DNA of 43,217 nucleotides from Trueperaceae bacterium (GCA_013697735.1 JACCWH010000134.1:1-43217), one strand, 5' to 3'; positions 31,878-41,632 are shown, counted from the first letter of the stretch. Made by a program: numbers and translations. The notes: a model not told the origin generated them from the sequence alone.

Positions 31878-31883
31878 AATGTA
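31878..31883 (-). promoter_or_regulatory. -10 box TACATT of gmk
   Basis: Minus-strand TACATT lies 49 nt before ATG 31828. The resulting leader of about 43 nt lacks an obvious SD. Confidence 0.4.
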
Positions 31884-31953
31884 GCACGCGTGCGCCCATG
31901 CGCGCCCGGGCTCGGAACGGCGCTCACGACCGAGACGCGTCGACCGATGGTGC

Positions 31954-31959
31954 TACCAT
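31954..31959 (+). promoter_or_regulatory. Start-proximal -10 box TACCAT (pyrG)
   Basis: TACCAT ends 8 nt before GTG 31968, with no SD between, which favours GTG 31968 over the in-frame ATG further upstream at 31947. Confidence 0.55.
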
Positions 31960-31967
31960 GGGCTCCC

Positions 31968-33650
31968 GTGAGCGGCCACAAGGAAACCAGGTACGTGTTC
32001 GTCACGGGCGGCGTGGTCTCGAGCCTCGGCAAGGGCATCGCCACGTCGAGCATCGGTACGCTGCTGCGCGCGCGCGGCTACCGTGTCACCGCCGTCAAGA
32101 TCGACCCGTACATCAACGTCGACGCCGGCACGATGCGGCCCTACGAGCACGGCGAGGTCTTCGTCACCGACGACGGTGCCGAGACCGATCTCGACATCGG
32201 CACCTACGAACGTTTCCTCGACGTCGATCTGAGCCGGCGCAACAACCTCACCACCGGCCAGGTCTACCTGGCGGTCATCCAGAAAGAGCGTCAGGGAGCC
32301 TACCTCTCGCAGACCGTGCAGGTGATTCCGCACGTCACCGACGAGATCAAGGCGCGAATCTACGAGGCGGGCGAGGCCGCCAATGCGGAGATCGTCCTCG
32401 TCGAGGTGGGCGGGACCGTCGGCGACATCGAGTCGCTCCCGTTCCTCGAGGCGATCCGACAAATACGGTTCGAAGTCGGGCGCGAGCGCACCCTCTACAT
32501 CCACGTCACGCTCCTCCCCTACCTCGGCGCCGCCGAAGAGTACAAGACCAAGCCCACGCAGCACTCCGTGGCGACGCTTCGCGGCGTCGGCATCCAGCCC
32601 GACGGGCTCATCCTGCGCTCTCGCTCGCCGGTGCCCGAGGAGGCGAAGGCGAAGATCGCACTCTTCACGAACGTCGAGGCCGACGCGGTCTTCTCCGCCT
32701 ACGACGCCGACCACGTCTACGCGGTACCCGAGATGCTCGAGGGTCAGGGGATCGCTCGGCTCCTCGAGCGGCAGCTCGCACTGGAGCGCGTGACGCCCGA
32801 ACTTCGAGTCTGGCAGGAGGCGGTCCGCATCCTGCGGCAACCGGAGCGACACGTGAGCATCGGTGTGGTCGGGAAATACGTCGCCATGCCCGACGCCTAC
32901 CTGTCGTTGATGGAGGCGCTCAAGCACGCGGGCATCGCGAATCGCGCGCGCGTCGACATCGACTGGGTCTCCGCCGAAGAGGTGACCAACGGCGACGCCG
33001 GCGACGCCTTCGACGCCTACGACGGCATCCTCGTGCCGGGAGGCTTCGGCGTCCGGGGCATCGAGGGGAAGGTGCGGGCCGCCCGCTACGCGCGAGAGCG
33101 GGGCATTCCCTACCTGGGGATCTGCCTCGGGCTGCAGGTCGCGGTCATCGAATGGGCGCGCCACGTCGCCGGACTCGGCGGCGCGAACTCCACCGAGTTC
33201 GACCCCTACACGCCGCACCCCGTCATCGACCTGATGCCCGAGCAACTCGAGGTCGATGGCCTCGGGGGAACCATGCGACTCGGCTCGTGGCCCATGCGCA
33301 TCGCGCGCGGAACGTTGCTCGAGAGCCTCTACGCGAATCGTCTCGAAGCGGGCAGCCGTGACGGAGTGACCATCTCGGAGCGCCACCGGCACCGCTACGA
33401 GGTCAATCCCGCCTACGTCGACGCACTGAAGGCGGCCGGCCTCGTGGTCTCGGGCGTCACGCCCGGGATGGAGGGGCGTGGCGAGGGACTCGTGGAGGCG
33501 ATCGAGATCTCGGGGCACCCGTTCTTCCTCGGACTCCAGTCCCACCCGGAGTTCACGTCGCGGCTCATGCGACCGAGTCCCCCCTTCACGGGCTTCATCC
33601 GATCCGCAGTCGAGCGTCGGCAGGGGCACCCGGTCGACGTGATGGTGTGA
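31968..33650 (+). CDS. pyrG: CTP synthase
   Basis: Makes CTP from UTP, ATP and glutamine. The 560-residue protein has the synthetase domain (RYVFVTGGVVSSLGKGI, KIDPYINVDAGTM, YEHGEVFVTDDGAETDLDIG) and a class I glutamine amidotransferase domain with nucleophile C386 in GICLGLQ and SHPEF near the C-terminus. The GTG start is taken from the TACCAT box. It heads a tight plus-strand series: pyrG overlaps udk by 4 nt, and udk overlaps the DUF5693-like gene by 4 nt. Confidence 0.97.
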   Translation: MSGHKETRYVFVTGGVVSSLGKGIATSSIGTLLRARGYRVTAVKIDPYINVDAGTMRPYEHGEVFVTDDGAETDLDIGTYERFLDVDLSRRNNLTTGQVYLAVIQKERQGAYLSQTVQVIPHVTDEIKARIYEAGEAANAEIVLVEVGGTVGDIESLPFLEAIRQIRFEVGRERTLYIHVTLLPYLGAAEEYKTKPTQHSVATLRGVGIQPDGLILRSRSPVPEEAKAKIALFTNVEADAVFSAYDADHVYAVPEMLEGQGIARLLERQLALERVTPELRVWQEAVRILRQPERHVSIGVVGKYVAMPDAYLSLMEALKHAGIANRARVDIDWVSAEEVTNGDAGDAFDAYDGILVPGGFGVRGIEGKVRAARYARERGIPYLGICLGLQVAVIEWARHVAGLGGANSTEFDPYTPHPVIDLMPEQLEVDGLGGTMRLGSWPMRIARGTLLESLYANRLEAGSRDGVTISERHRHRYEVNPAYVDALKAAGLVVSGVTPGMEGRGEGLVEAIEISGHPFFLGLQSHPEFTSRLMRPSPPFTGFIRSAVERRQGHPVDVMV

Positions 33651-34312
33651 GCGGTCCCTCGGCGGAGCGACCGCTCGTCATCGGCCTCGCGGGAGGGACC
33701 GGATCGGGGAAGACGACGGTGGCGCACGCCCTGGTCGAGACCGCCGGCCCCGGCCGCGCCGTGCTCCTGCCACAAGACGCCTACTACCGCGCGCAGCGGG
33801 ACGTCCCCGCGGAAGTGCGCGCCCGCACGAACTACGACGAACCCGGCGCCTTCGACCACGATCTGCTCGTCGCCCACGTCGACGCGCTGCGCGCCGGCCG
33901 CAGCATCGAACGCCCCGTCTACGACTTCGAACGCGACGATCGTGCCGCCGAGACCACCCACGTACCGAGTGCCGCGGTGATCATCGTCGAGGGGATCCTC
34001 GTACTGCACGACGTCGCGTTGCGCACTCGCCTCTCGCTGAAGGTCTTCGTCGACGCTCCCGCCGACGAGCGCTTCATCCGTCGCCTCGAACGCGACGTGC
34101 GCGAGCGCGGCAGGAGCGCACAGAGCGTGATCGAGCAGTACCGACGAACCGTCAAGCCGATGCACGACCTCTTCGTGGAACCCTCCAAGGCGCACGCCGA
34201 CATCATCCTGCCGGAGGGGGGCGAGAACCACGTCGCCCTCGAGGTCTTGCGCGCCTTCGTCGTCGCACATCTCGATGGGGCCCGCGTCGGGCTCCTCGGG
34301 CGTACCGCATGA
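33647..34312 (+). CDS. udk: Uridine kinase
   Basis: Phosphorylates uridine and cytidine in pyrimidine salvage. The 221-residue protein has the P-loop GGTGSGKTT (16-24), LPQDAYYR, NYDEPGAFDHDLL, IERPVYDFERDDR, and VIIVEGILVL, all as in Udk. The GTG start is in a GTGA overlap with pyrG, and its stop overlaps the next ATG as ATGA. Coupling two CTP-supplying enzymes is logical; the link to the envelope gene downstream is less so. Confidence 0.95.
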   Translation: MSGPSAERPLVIGLAGGTGSGKTTVAHALVETAGPGRAVLLPQDAYYRAQRDVPAEVRARTNYDEPGAFDHDLLVAHVDALRAGRSIERPVYDFERDDRAAETTHVPSAAVIIVEGILVLHDVALRTRLSLKVFVDAPADERFIRRLERDVRERGRSAQSVIEQYRRTVKPMHDLFVEPSKAHADIILPEGGENHVALEVLRAFVVAHLDGARVGLLGRTA

Positions 34313-36222
34313 GGCCTCGTCCCTCGTGGACCGAGGCTCCCTGGTGGCGGCGCGCGGCGCGCGCGCTCTGGCTGCTCGTGGCGCTCGCGCTCCTCCCGGC
34401 GGCGGCGTTGGTGGTCGCTCGCGTCGGGAGCGAAGGGACGCAACGGAGCGTCGCGATCGTGATGGACGAGATCGCCCTCGCCGAGCAGGCGAGCTACCTG
34501 GGCGTCTCGAGCTTCGAGCTCGGCATGCGCTACGGGGCGCTCGGACTCGGCGGCATCGCACTCTACGAGGAGACCGTCGAGACACTCGCGCTCAAGGGGC
34601 GCGCCGCAGCGATGCTCGGCCGCGAGGCGCGGGCGGTGGCTGCGGCTGCTGGCCAGGTCCCCACCGCCATCCCGGCCGACGCCACGCTGGTGCGCGAACT
34701 CGAACCCGGCGCACTCGACGTCCTCCTCGCGACGTCGTGGCCGCCGGCGCAAGCCGTGGAGATCCTGGAGCAGACCTGGTACTTCTGGCCCGGCGATTCG
34801 TTCCGGACTCGCCCGGCGGGCCCGGACCGCGAGCAGATCGAGGCGTGGCACGCCGCCGGCTTCGACATCGCCTACCGGCCGCGCAACTTCCCCAACCTGC
34901 GCGAGGTGGGTGCGTACTACCCGCCCGAGGCTCGCTACCTGATCTACGGCGGCCTGCAGGTCGCGGGGTTCCCGAACTCCCTCGACGACGCGGTGGCGGC
35001 CAGCGGCGACTACCTCACGGGGATCATCGAGGGGACGGCGCAAGACGGGATGCCGGCCCTCGCCCGCCAGGTGCCCACCGCGCGACTGCTGTCGTTCAAC
35101 CAGGACTACATCAACCAACGGCTCCGGCCGGCCGACCTGATCGAGAAGTACCTGCTCGCGGCGAACGAGCGCAACGTCCGCATCCTCTACCTCCGCCCCT
35201 ACACGGAGGAACAGCTCGGCGACATGATCGAGAACACCGAGGCGATGATCGCGGGACTGGTGACGGAGCTCGAGCGCGAGGGTTTCGTCGTCGGATCGCT
35301 CGCGAGCGTCGACGTCACGTACGCCGCTCCGACCTACCTTCGCGCGCTCGCCGCGGTCGGCGTGTTCGCCGGCCTCGGCCTGCTGGCGCTGGCGTTCCCC
35401 ACCCCGTGGGGCGTCTACGCGGCGCTCTCCGTCGCCCTCCTGGCACTCGCCGCCGCGGGACCGTCGTGGGCGGCGCTGGCGCTGATCGCGGCGCTCGTCT
35501 TCCCCGTGCTCGGCTATGCGCTCTTCGGCCCCGGCCTCCTCGCGCTGCTGCGCTCGACCGGTATCTCCCTATTGGGAGCAGCATTCCTCGTCGCGGTCGG
35601 CTCCGACCGCGACACGATGCTCGCCATCGAACCCTTCGCCGGAGTGGCGGCGACACTCGTGGTGCCCCCCGCGCTCTTCGCGGCGCACGCCCTGCTGCGC
35701 TGGCGTAGGCCGTCCGCGTGGGTCCGCTACCTATGGGGATACCGCGTGCGGCTGGGCGACCTGGCGGTCGCCGTGGCCGTGGCCGCAGTGCTCGCCCTGG
35801 TGGTCATTCGCAGGGGAAACTTCCCGATACTCGGCGCGAGCGAGGCCGAGCTCGCGCTCCGTGGCTTCCTGAACGAGCTCTTCGTGCGGCCGCGCTTCAA
35901 GGAACTCGTCGGGCACCCTCTCGCCGTGGTCGCGCTCATGCACGCGCGCTGGCCGGGCTGGGCCACGGCTCCGCTGCTCGTCGCCGGCGTGGTCGCGCAA
36001 GCGAGCATCCTGAACAGCTTCAGCCACTACCACACCCCCCTCGTCGTGTCGTTCCAGCGCACCCTCATCGCGCTCGTGATCGGCCTGGCGGTCGGGCTGG
36101 TGCTGGTGCCGCTCGTGCGGCTGGCGATCCGGGCCATCGGCCGGTGGCTCGCCAGCGCCGACACCGACCGAGCACCGACGCCGCCGGGGTCGGGAGGCGC
36201 GCGCGCGGCCGAGGGCGATTAG
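34309..36222 (+). CDS. DUF5693-like polytopic membrane protein
   Basis: A 637-residue protein with an N-terminal membrane helix (about 20-40), a large extracytoplasmic domain (about 40-340, with VMDEIALAEQASYLGVSSFELGMRYG and YLRPYTEEQLGDMIENTEAMIAGL), and about eight or nine membrane helices (about 345-620). It matches the pattern of DUF5693 proteins, which commonly sit next to csaB, as here. A role in export or processing of the pyruvylated wall polymer is an inference. Overlaps udk as ATGA and ends 1 bp before csaB. Confidence 0.78.
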   Translation: MRPRPSWTEAPWWRRAARALWLLVALALLPAAALVVARVGSEGTQRSVAIVMDEIALAEQASYLGVSSFELGMRYGALGLGGIALYEETVETLALKGRAAAMLGREARAVAAAAGQVPTAIPADATLVRELEPGALDVLLATSWPPAQAVEILEQTWYFWPGDSFRTRPAGPDREQIEAWHAAGFDIAYRPRNFPNLREVGAYYPPEARYLIYGGLQVAGFPNSLDDAVAASGDYLTGIIEGTAQDGMPALARQVPTARLLSFNQDYINQRLRPADLIEKYLLAANERNVRILYLRPYTEEQLGDMIENTEAMIAGLVTELEREGFVVGSLASVDVTYAAPTYLRALAAVGVFAGLGLLALAFPTPWGVYAALSVALLALAAAGPSWAALALIAALVFPVLGYALFGPGLLALLRSTGISLLGAAFLVAVGSDRDTMLAIEPFAGVAATLVVPPALFAAHALLRWRRPSAWVRYLWGYRVRLGDLAVAVAVAAVLALVVIRRGNFPILGASEAELALRGFLNELFVRPRFKELVGHPLAVVALMHARWPGWATAPLLVAGVVAQASILNSFSHYHTPLVVSFQRTLIALVIGLAVGLVLVPLVRLAIRAIGRWLASADTDRAPTPPGSGGARAAEGD

Positions 36223-36223
36223 C

Positions 36224-37243
36224 GTGCGGCTCGCCGTCTCGGGCTACTACGGCGCCGGCAACCTCGGTGACGAGGCGCTGCTCTCGGGAATGCTCGCGGC
36301 GCTTCGCGACGAAGGCGTCGACCACGTCCGCGTCTTGTCGGCCAATCCGGCCGCAACGAGGCGGTTGCACGGCGTGCGCTCGGTCCACCGTGGCGCTGGC
36401 CTGCCGTGGGCCCTCTGGCGCGCCGAAGCGCTCGTCTCGGGCGGCGGTGGTCTCCTCCAGGACGTCACCAGCACGCGCAGCCTCCGGTACTACCTCGGCG
36501 TGATCGACCTCGCTCGGCGATTCGGCCGCCGCGTGGTGGTCTTCGGGCAGTCGCTCGGACCACTCTCCGAGACCGGCCGGCTCGCCGTCCGCGCGTCGCT
36601 CGGCGGTCTACCGATCGGACTTCGGGACGGCCCGTCGCTGCGTCTCGCGCGCGAACTCGGCCTGAGCGCCCGGCACGTCGGCGACACGGCGCTCCTGCTC
36701 ACCGCCTCCGCAGCGGATCGTCGCGACGCGGTCGTCCTGGTGCCACGCTCAGGGTACCCGCGTGCGACCACGCTCCTCGCCGACCTCGGCCGACGCGCGC
36801 GCGACGAGGGGATCGCCGTCGAGGCAGCCGCCTTCGGCGGTCGCGAGGATCGGCTCGAGGTCGAGCGGCTACGCGCGGCAGTCCCCGACCTACGCTTGCT
36901 CGCGGCCGAGGAGCCGGGCGCCATGGTCACCGCCCTCGCCGGCGCACGGCTCGTGGTGTCGGCCCGCCTCCATGGGCTCGTGCTGGCCGCCGCCGGCGGG
37001 ACGCCGCACGCCGCGCTCTCCTACGACCCGAAGGTCGAGGGATTCGCGACGGAGACGGGAGCCGCCTGGTGGCCGGTCCCTGCCGACGGCGCCGAGCACG
37101 ATCGCACCCTCGAGGCGCTGGGCGTGGCTCTCGCGCGACCGTCGTTCGACGCCGAGCGCGTTGCGACTGCGCGTGACCGTGCGCTCGACGGCGTTCGCTG
37201 GTTGGCACGCGAAGCGCTGCGCGGGCCACCCCACTCTGCGTAG
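36224..37243 (+). CDS. csaB: Polysaccharide pyruvyl transferase CsaB
   Basis: Adds pyruvate ketals to the secondary cell-wall polymer that anchors SLH-domain proteins, a mechanism known from Bacillus and Thermus. The 339-residue protein shows the family: GYYGAGNLGDEALLSGML at the start, SGGGGLLQDVTSTRSLRYYL, VVFGQSLGPL, and SARLHGLVLAAAGGTPHAALSYDPKV near the end. GTG 36224 directly follows the upstream stop. Its own TAG stop is the first half of the next gene's -10 box. Confidence 0.93.
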   Translation: MRLAVSGYYGAGNLGDEALLSGMLAALRDEGVDHVRVLSANPAATRRLHGVRSVHRGAGLPWALWRAEALVSGGGGLLQDVTSTRSLRYYLGVIDLARRFGRRVVVFGQSLGPLSETGRLAVRASLGGLPIGLRDGPSLRLARELGLSARHVGDTALLLTASAADRRDAVVLVPRSGYPRATTLLADLGRRARDEGIAVEAAAFGGREDRLEVERLRAAVPDLRLLAAEEPGAMVTALAGARLVVSARLHGLVLAAAGGTPHAALSYDPKVEGFATETGAAWWPVPADGAEHDRTLEALGVALARPSFDAERVATARDRALDGVRWLAREALRGPPHSA

Positions 37244-37246
37244 ACT
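37241..37246 (+). promoter_or_regulatory. Start-proximal -10 box TAGACT overlapping the csaB stop
   Basis: The csaB stop TAG is the first half of TAGACT, which ends 5 nt before the ATG at 37252. There is no SD. A second case, after 12123, of a stop codon reused as a -10 box. Confidence 0.5.
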
Positions 37247-37251
37247 GCGGC

Positions 37252-38040
37252 ATGACGACGAATCGGACCCCCCTCGCTCGCGCTGGTCTGGTCGCTCTCG
37301 TCGTGGTCGGCTCGTGCTGGTCGTGGGCGGTCGCGAGCGACGCGTCGTTCCACCAGATGCGTGACCTGCTCGCGCGCGGGTACTACAATTCGGCTGCGCA
37401 ACTCAACGGACCCAACCTCGTGCACGATCACCCCGACGATCCGGAAGCGCACCTGCTCTACGCCATGGCGCTCTACTACGTCGGCGACCTCGCTGGAGCT
37501 GGGGCGCGCTTGGCAGCCGCGACCGACAGGGTCGGCAGCGGTGTCCCCCCTGAGCACGTCCACCTCGGAGCGCTCATCCGGGCGGCACGAGGCGATGCAG
37601 CGGGTGCCGTACGTCCGCTGCAGAACGCCTTCTTGCGCATCCGATCCTACGAGTATGCGATGGATTGGGCGAGGGTCGCCTGGCAGGCGGGCATGTTCGA
37701 CGAGGCGATCGACGCCTACACGGCCGCCGCGCGCACGGAGCGCGGCCTGGTCGAGCCCTGGCCGGAACTCGGTCGCGGGCGGCTGCTCGCAGCCCGTGAC
37801 CGGACCGACGACGCGATCGCGGCCTTCCAGCGAGCCATCGAGATCTTCGATGCCAACGATCCTGGGGGCATCCTCCCGTCGCCGGCGTACGTCGAGGCCT
37901 GGTTCCGTCTCGGTGAGTCGTACGAGCGGCTCGACCGGCTCACGGAGGCCGAGACGGCCTACAAGGCGGCTCGCACCGCCGACCCGAACTTCGGTCCGGC
38001 AGCACGCGCGCTCGACCGGCTGTCACGCCGCATCGACTAG
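37252..38040 (+). CDS. Small exported TPR-repeat protein
   Basis: A 262-residue protein with a likely signal peptide (ARAGLVALVVVGSCWSWAVA), followed by TPR units across most of its length (AHLLYAMALYYVGDLAGAGARLAAA, SYEYAMDWARVAWQAGMFDEAIDAYTAAA, AYVEAWFRLGESYERLDRLTEAETAYKAA). No lipobox at the cleavage site. It follows csaB and could scaffold envelope assembly; no specific partner can be named. Convergent with the SIMPL-domain gene 19 bp away. Confidence 0.78.
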   Translation: MTTNRTPLARAGLVALVVVGSCWSWAVASDASFHQMRDLLARGYYNSAAQLNGPNLVHDHPDDPEAHLLYAMALYYVGDLAGAGARLAAATDRVGSGVPPEHVHLGALIRAARGDAAGAVRPLQNAFLRIRSYEYAMDWARVAWQAGMFDEAIDAYTAAARTERGLVEPWPELGRGRLLAARDRTDDAIAAFQRAIEIFDANDPGGILPSPAYVEAWFRLGESYERLDRLTEAETAYKAARTADPNFGPAARALDRLSRRID

Positions 38041-38059
38041 GAGCGCGACTCGACTGGCG

Positions 38060-38806
38060 TCACGGCAGCGTCGCGAAACGAACCTCGAGCACGATCTCGA
38101 CGATGGCTCGGCCACCGCTGACCGGAGCGGCGTCTCGCATCATGCTCATCGATTGGGCCTCCGTCCGCTCGAACGGCTGCGCGAGCGCGATCGACTCGAC
38201 GATGCTCGACGGCGCGCCGAGGGTCACGCCGGCGAGCATCGCGAGTTGCTCGGCCTTCGCGCGGGCTGCGGCGTACGCACGCTCACGCGCCTCGACCTCG
38301 AGCGCCGTGCGGTCGCGCACCACGAATTCGATGCCACCGACATGGTTCGCCCCCGCTCCCGTCGCCACGCCCAAGAGCGCACCGACGGCGTCGACGTCTC
38401 GCACGATCACCTCGAGGTGATGGGTCACGCGGAAGACCGCGCTCGGCTCCACGCCGCTACGATCGTCGAACCGCTCCTCGCGCCAGACGGCGTACATGTC
38501 GGTACGGATGTCGAGAGGATCGACGCCGGCCTCTTCGAGCGCTGCGCGGACGGCGACGATGACGGCGTCGGCCTCGTCGAGCGCCACCACGACGTCGGCG
38601 TCGACGGTGGTGACACCGACGACCATCGTGGCGCCGTCGTGGACTGCGTAGGCGACGCCGGTCGCCCGGACGGTGATCTCGCCGGCGACGGCGCTCGCCG
38701 CGGCGAGGAGGGCGCCGAGGACGACGAAGAAGGCCGCAACGCGCGCGGGGCGCGCGGGCGCGCAGCGCGACGCGACGGTGCGAGAGGGATCGGGCGATGC
38801 GAACAT
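38060..38806 (-). CDS. Exported SIMPL (DUF541) domain protein
   Basis: A 248-residue protein with a signal region (ARVAAFFVVLGALLAAASAVAG) and the SIMPL/DUF541 fold: ITVRATGVAYAVHDGATMVVGV, YAVWREERFDDRSG, VTHHLEVIVRDVDAVGALLG and RERAYAAARAKAEQLAMLAGVTLG. Members such as E. coli YggE reduce oxidative stress by an unknown mechanism. ATG 38806 has GGAGG 6 nt ahead and an in-frame ATG at 38833 lacks one. Downstream of the MoxR-VWA pair with a hairpin between. Confidence 0.85.
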   Translation of the reverse strand: MFASPDPSRTVASRCAPARPARVAAFFVVLGALLAAASAVAGEITVRATGVAYAVHDGATMVVGVTTVDADVVVALDEADAVIVAVRAALEEAGVDPLDIRTDMYAVWREERFDDRSGVEPSAVFRVTHHLEVIVRDVDAVGALLGVATGAGANHVGGIEFVVRDRTALEVEARERAYAAARAKAEQLAMLAGVTLGAPSSIVESIALAQPFERTEAQSMSMMRDAAPVSGGRAIVEIVLEVRFATLP

Positions 38807-38823
38807 TCGGAACCTCCGCCGGT

Positions 38824-38869
38824 CGTCCGGCACGAATGGGGTACGCGTCTGCGTTCTTCGTGGCGGACG
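38824..38869 (-). other. Imperfect hairpin between VWA and SIMPL genes
   Basis: Arms at 38824-38836 and 38857-38869 pair over 13 bp with a single mismatch and enclose a 20-nt loop. It begins right after the VWA stop codon on the minus strand. It may end or protect the MoxR-VWA message. There is no T-run. Confidence 0.45.
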
Positions 38870-40114
38870 TCAGTTGACGAGCTTGGTGCGCCGCGACTGG
38901 AAGTCCTGCAGCACGTAGCGCCCGATGGTGTCGGGCGTGGTGAAGTAGGCCTTGCCGCGCGTCATGGCCGAGACGCGCTGTACGAATGCGATGAGCTCCG
39001 GATCGCGCGCGAGCATGAAGGTGTTGATCTGAATACCCTGCCGGCGGCAGGAACCGACCTCGCGCAGGGTCTCGCCGAGCACGAGGGGATCGAGTCCGTA
39101 GGCGTTCTTGTAGATGCGACCGTTCGGCAGTGTGATCGCGGATGGCTTACCGTCGGTGATCATCACGATCTGCTTCATGTCTTTGTTCTGACGCTTCAGG
39201 AGCTTCTGCGCGAGCCTGAGCCCCTCGGCGGTGTTCGTATGGTACGGACCGACCTGCGCCTGGGCGAGTCGCGTGAGCGGCACCTCCTCGGCGGAGTTGT
39301 GGAACAGGACGAACTGGATGGTGTCGCCTCGGAACCTGGTTCGGATGAGGTGCGCGAGTGCCAGCGCGACGCGCTTCGCCGGCGTGAAGCGGTCCTCGCC
39401 GTAGAGGATCATCGAGTGTGAGCAGTCGAGCATGACCACCGTCGCGCACGATGAGGTGTACTCCGATTGCGCCACGACCAGGTCCGATTCCTCGAGGTGG
39501 AAGCGCCCGTCGTCGATACCGTGCCGTGCGGCGCGCATGAACGTCTGCGGCACGTCGAGGTTGAGTGCGTCACCGAAGGCGTAGTCCTTGCTCTCCCCGG
39601 TCGTTTCGACGCCGGTGGTGAGGTGTTCGGTGTCGTGCGCGCCGACGCTCGCCGAACCCGACGCCCCGAGCACGTCGGTGAGCGTTCGGTAGCCGAGGAA
39701 GTCGATCGCCTTGTCGGTGAGCTCGAACGTGGCGCGGCCGGGATCCGGGGTGGGGGCCACGCCGCCCCCCGCTCCCTCGTCGGCGCGCGCCTCCCCCTCG
39801 CCCGGCCGGAGGTACCCTTCGCGCTCGAGCCTCCGCGCGAGGTCCTGCACCGTCTGCCCCAACTCACTGCGCAGCCAGTCCTCGCTCTCCATCGCGGCGT
39901 CGAGCAACTCCTCGCTCACGAGCCCCTCGCGGATGAGCGCCTCGGCGATCGCCTCGTAGAGGTCGAGCATCGTCTGCCGCGCGTCCGGGTCGGGATCCCA
40001 GGGGTCGCGTTCGAATCCCGACTCGAGCAACCGGTCCTGCAGCATCTTCATCAGGTCGGCCATATCGAGGTCGTCGAGGCTGCCCTCGTACTTCGAGTAC
40101 CGGATCGTCGACAT
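38870..40114 (-). CDS. VWA-domain protein paired with MoxR-type ATPase
   Basis: A 414-residue protein. The N-terminal half (about 1-215) is helical and acidic ([21 protein letters not shown]). The C-terminal von Willebrand A domain has the full metal-ion-dependent adhesion site: DCSHS with D230, S232, S234, then the threonine in HTNTAEGL and D321 in ITDGKPSA. MoxR/VWA pairs act as chaperone-like machines that insert metals or activate other complexes. ATG 40114 has GGAG close by. It starts 14 bp after the ATPase gene. Partner complex unknown. Confidence 0.88.
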   Translation of the reverse strand: MSTIRYSKYEGSLDDLDMADLMKMLQDRLLESGFERDPWDPDPDARQTMLDLYEAIAEALIREGLVSEELLDAAMESEDWLRSELGQTVQDLARRLEREGYLRPGEGEARADEGAGGGVAPTPDPGRATFELTDKAIDFLGYRTLTDVLGASGSASVGAHDTEHLTTGVETTGESKDYAFGDALNLDVPQTFMRAARHGIDDGRFHLEESDLVVAQSEYTSSCATVVMLDCSHSMILYGEDRFTPAKRVALALAHLIRTRFRGDTIQFVLFHNSAEEVPLTRLAQAQVGPYHTNTAEGLRLAQKLLKRQNKDMKQIVMITDGKPSAITLPNGRIYKNAYGLDPLVLGETLREVGSCRRQGIQINTFMLARDPELIAFVQRVSAMTRGKAYFTTPDTIGRYVLQDFQSRRTKLVN

Positions 40115-40128
40115 GCTCCGCCCCCGCG

Positions 40129-41577
40129 TCAGTTCCAGCGCCGACGGCCGCCGGCGGCCGCGACGGCGGCCTCGTCGGCCGCGTGATAGCCGCGCTCCTC
40201 GGAGCGCCCGACCTGGCGACGAGCCACGAGGCCCTCGAGCACGAACTCCGCCGCTACGGCGACGTCCTCGCTCCGGCACGGCCCAGCCGTTGCCGCCACG
40301 TGCTCCGCGACGGCGAGCAGACCGGGAACCGCCGCGAACAGACCCACGAGGTCGGCGGTGTCGACGGAATCCGGCACCTTCAGCGTCCCCTCCTCGGCGA
40401 AGTACCCCACCACCTCCTCGACCTCGAGATCGGCACCGCGTCGCGTGAACACCTGCCCGATCGCGCGCCGCACGAGTTCGCGCGCCACGGCGTCGCCCCC
40501 CTTGAGCTCCCCCTCGTACTCGAGCTCGAGCTTGCCCGTGATCGCGGAGAGGCTCGCGTAGACGTCGCTCGTACGGGCGATCGCCACACCCTCCCCGAGG
40601 AGGAGGGCCCGTCGTTCCGCGTTGGAGACGACGTCCTCCAACAGGCTGATGGGGAGCCGCTGCGAGACGCCGGAGTGTTTGTCGATGCGCCCGTCGTCGC
40701 GGGCCTGGAAGGCGACCTCCTCGACGATCTCGCGGACGAACGGAGGCACCTCGACGCCGGTGTCGCGCTCCGTCCACGCCTCCTGGGCGGTGATCGACAT
40801 CCCCTCCTCGACCGTGCGCGGGTAGTGCGTGCGCACCTCCGACCCGATGCGGTCCTTCAGCGGCGTGATGATCTTGCCGCGCGCGGTGTAGTCCTCGGGG
40901 TTGGCACTGAACACCAGCAACACGTCGAGCGGGAGACGGACGGGATAGCCCTTGATCTGCACGTCCCCCTCCTGCATCACGTTGAAGAGTGCGACCTGGA
41001 CCTTGCCCGCGAGGTCGGGGAGCTCGTTGATGGCGAAGATCCCGCGATTCGCACGCGGCAGCAGCCCGTAGTGCACGGAGCGCGGATCGCCGAGCTGGGT
41101 GCCGAGCCGCGCCGCCTTGATGGGATCGATGTCGCCGACCACGTCGGCGACCGTCACGTCGGGCGTGGCGAGCTTCTCGACGTAGCGGGCGTCGCGCGGT
41201 AGCCAGGCGATCGCGGCGTCGTCGCCCTGCTCGGCGACGATCGCCTTGCCGTCGAGCGTGATCGGTGCGAGCGGGTCATCGGGGAGTTCGGCGTCGGCGA
41301 GGATCGGAACCTCGGCGTCGAGCAGGTCGACGAGCGCGCGCAGCATACGCGTCTTCGCCTGCCCCCGGAGCCCGAGAAGGATGAAGTTGTGCCGCGACAA
41401 CAGTGCGTTCACGATCTGCGGCACGACGCTGTCTTCATAGCCGAGCACCCCGGGGAAGATCGTGCGGCGCTCGCGCAGACGCGAGATCACGTTGGCGCGG
41501 AGCTCGTCTTTCACGCTCCGCCCGGCGCTCACCCCGGGGCGATCGCGGCGCAGCGCGCCGAGGGTGGTGGGGTTCAC
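40129..41577 (-). CDS. MoxR-like AAA+ ATPase (ChlI-like subgroup)
   Basis: A 482-residue AAA+ ATPase. Walker A is GLRGQAKT (69-76), and the Walker B position reads [11 protein letters not shown] with Asn in place of Asp; [37 protein letters not shown] carries sensor 1, and [11 protein letters not shown] the arginine finger region. It is longer than classic MoxR (about 330 residues). GTG 41577 is chosen: SD GAGG is 8 nt upstream and it agrees with the family's N-terminus. A further in-frame ATG at 41634 overlaps the TAGCAT -10 box. Forms a unit with the VWA gene. Confidence 0.87.
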   Translation of the reverse strand: MNPTTLGALRRDRPGVSAGRSVKDELRANVISRLRERRTIFPGVLGYEDSVVPQIVNALLSRHNFILLGLRGQAKTRMLRALVDLLDAEVPILADAELPDDPLAPITLDGKAIVAEQGDDAAIAWLPRDARYVEKLATPDVTVADVVGDIDPIKAARLGTQLGDPRSVHYGLLPRANRGIFAINELPDLAGKVQVALFNVMQEGDVQIKGYPVRLPLDVLLVFSANPEDYTARGKIITPLKDRIGSEVRTHYPRTVEEGMSITAQEAWTERDTGVEVPPFVREIVEEVAFQARDDGRIDKHSGVSQRLPISLLEDVVSNAERRALLLGEGVAIARTSDVYASLSAITGKLELEYEGELKGGDAVARELVRRAIGQVFTRRGADLEVEEVVGYFAEEGTLKVPDSVDTADLVGLFAAVPGLLAVAEHVAATAGPCRSEDVAVAAEFVLEGLVARRQVGRSEERGYHAADEAAVAAAGGRRRWN

Positions 41578-41632
41578 GACTTCATCCTCGCGTGGGGGAC
41601 GCTCTTCCCGGCTCGAAGGCTGCTCATGACGC

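Noticed and set aside
31868-38837. A shared 14-mer, CATTCGTGCCGGAC on the minus strand, upstream of both gmk and the SIMPL gene
   Set aside because: At this length a few chance matches are expected in 43 kb of GC-rich sequence, and the contexts differ.
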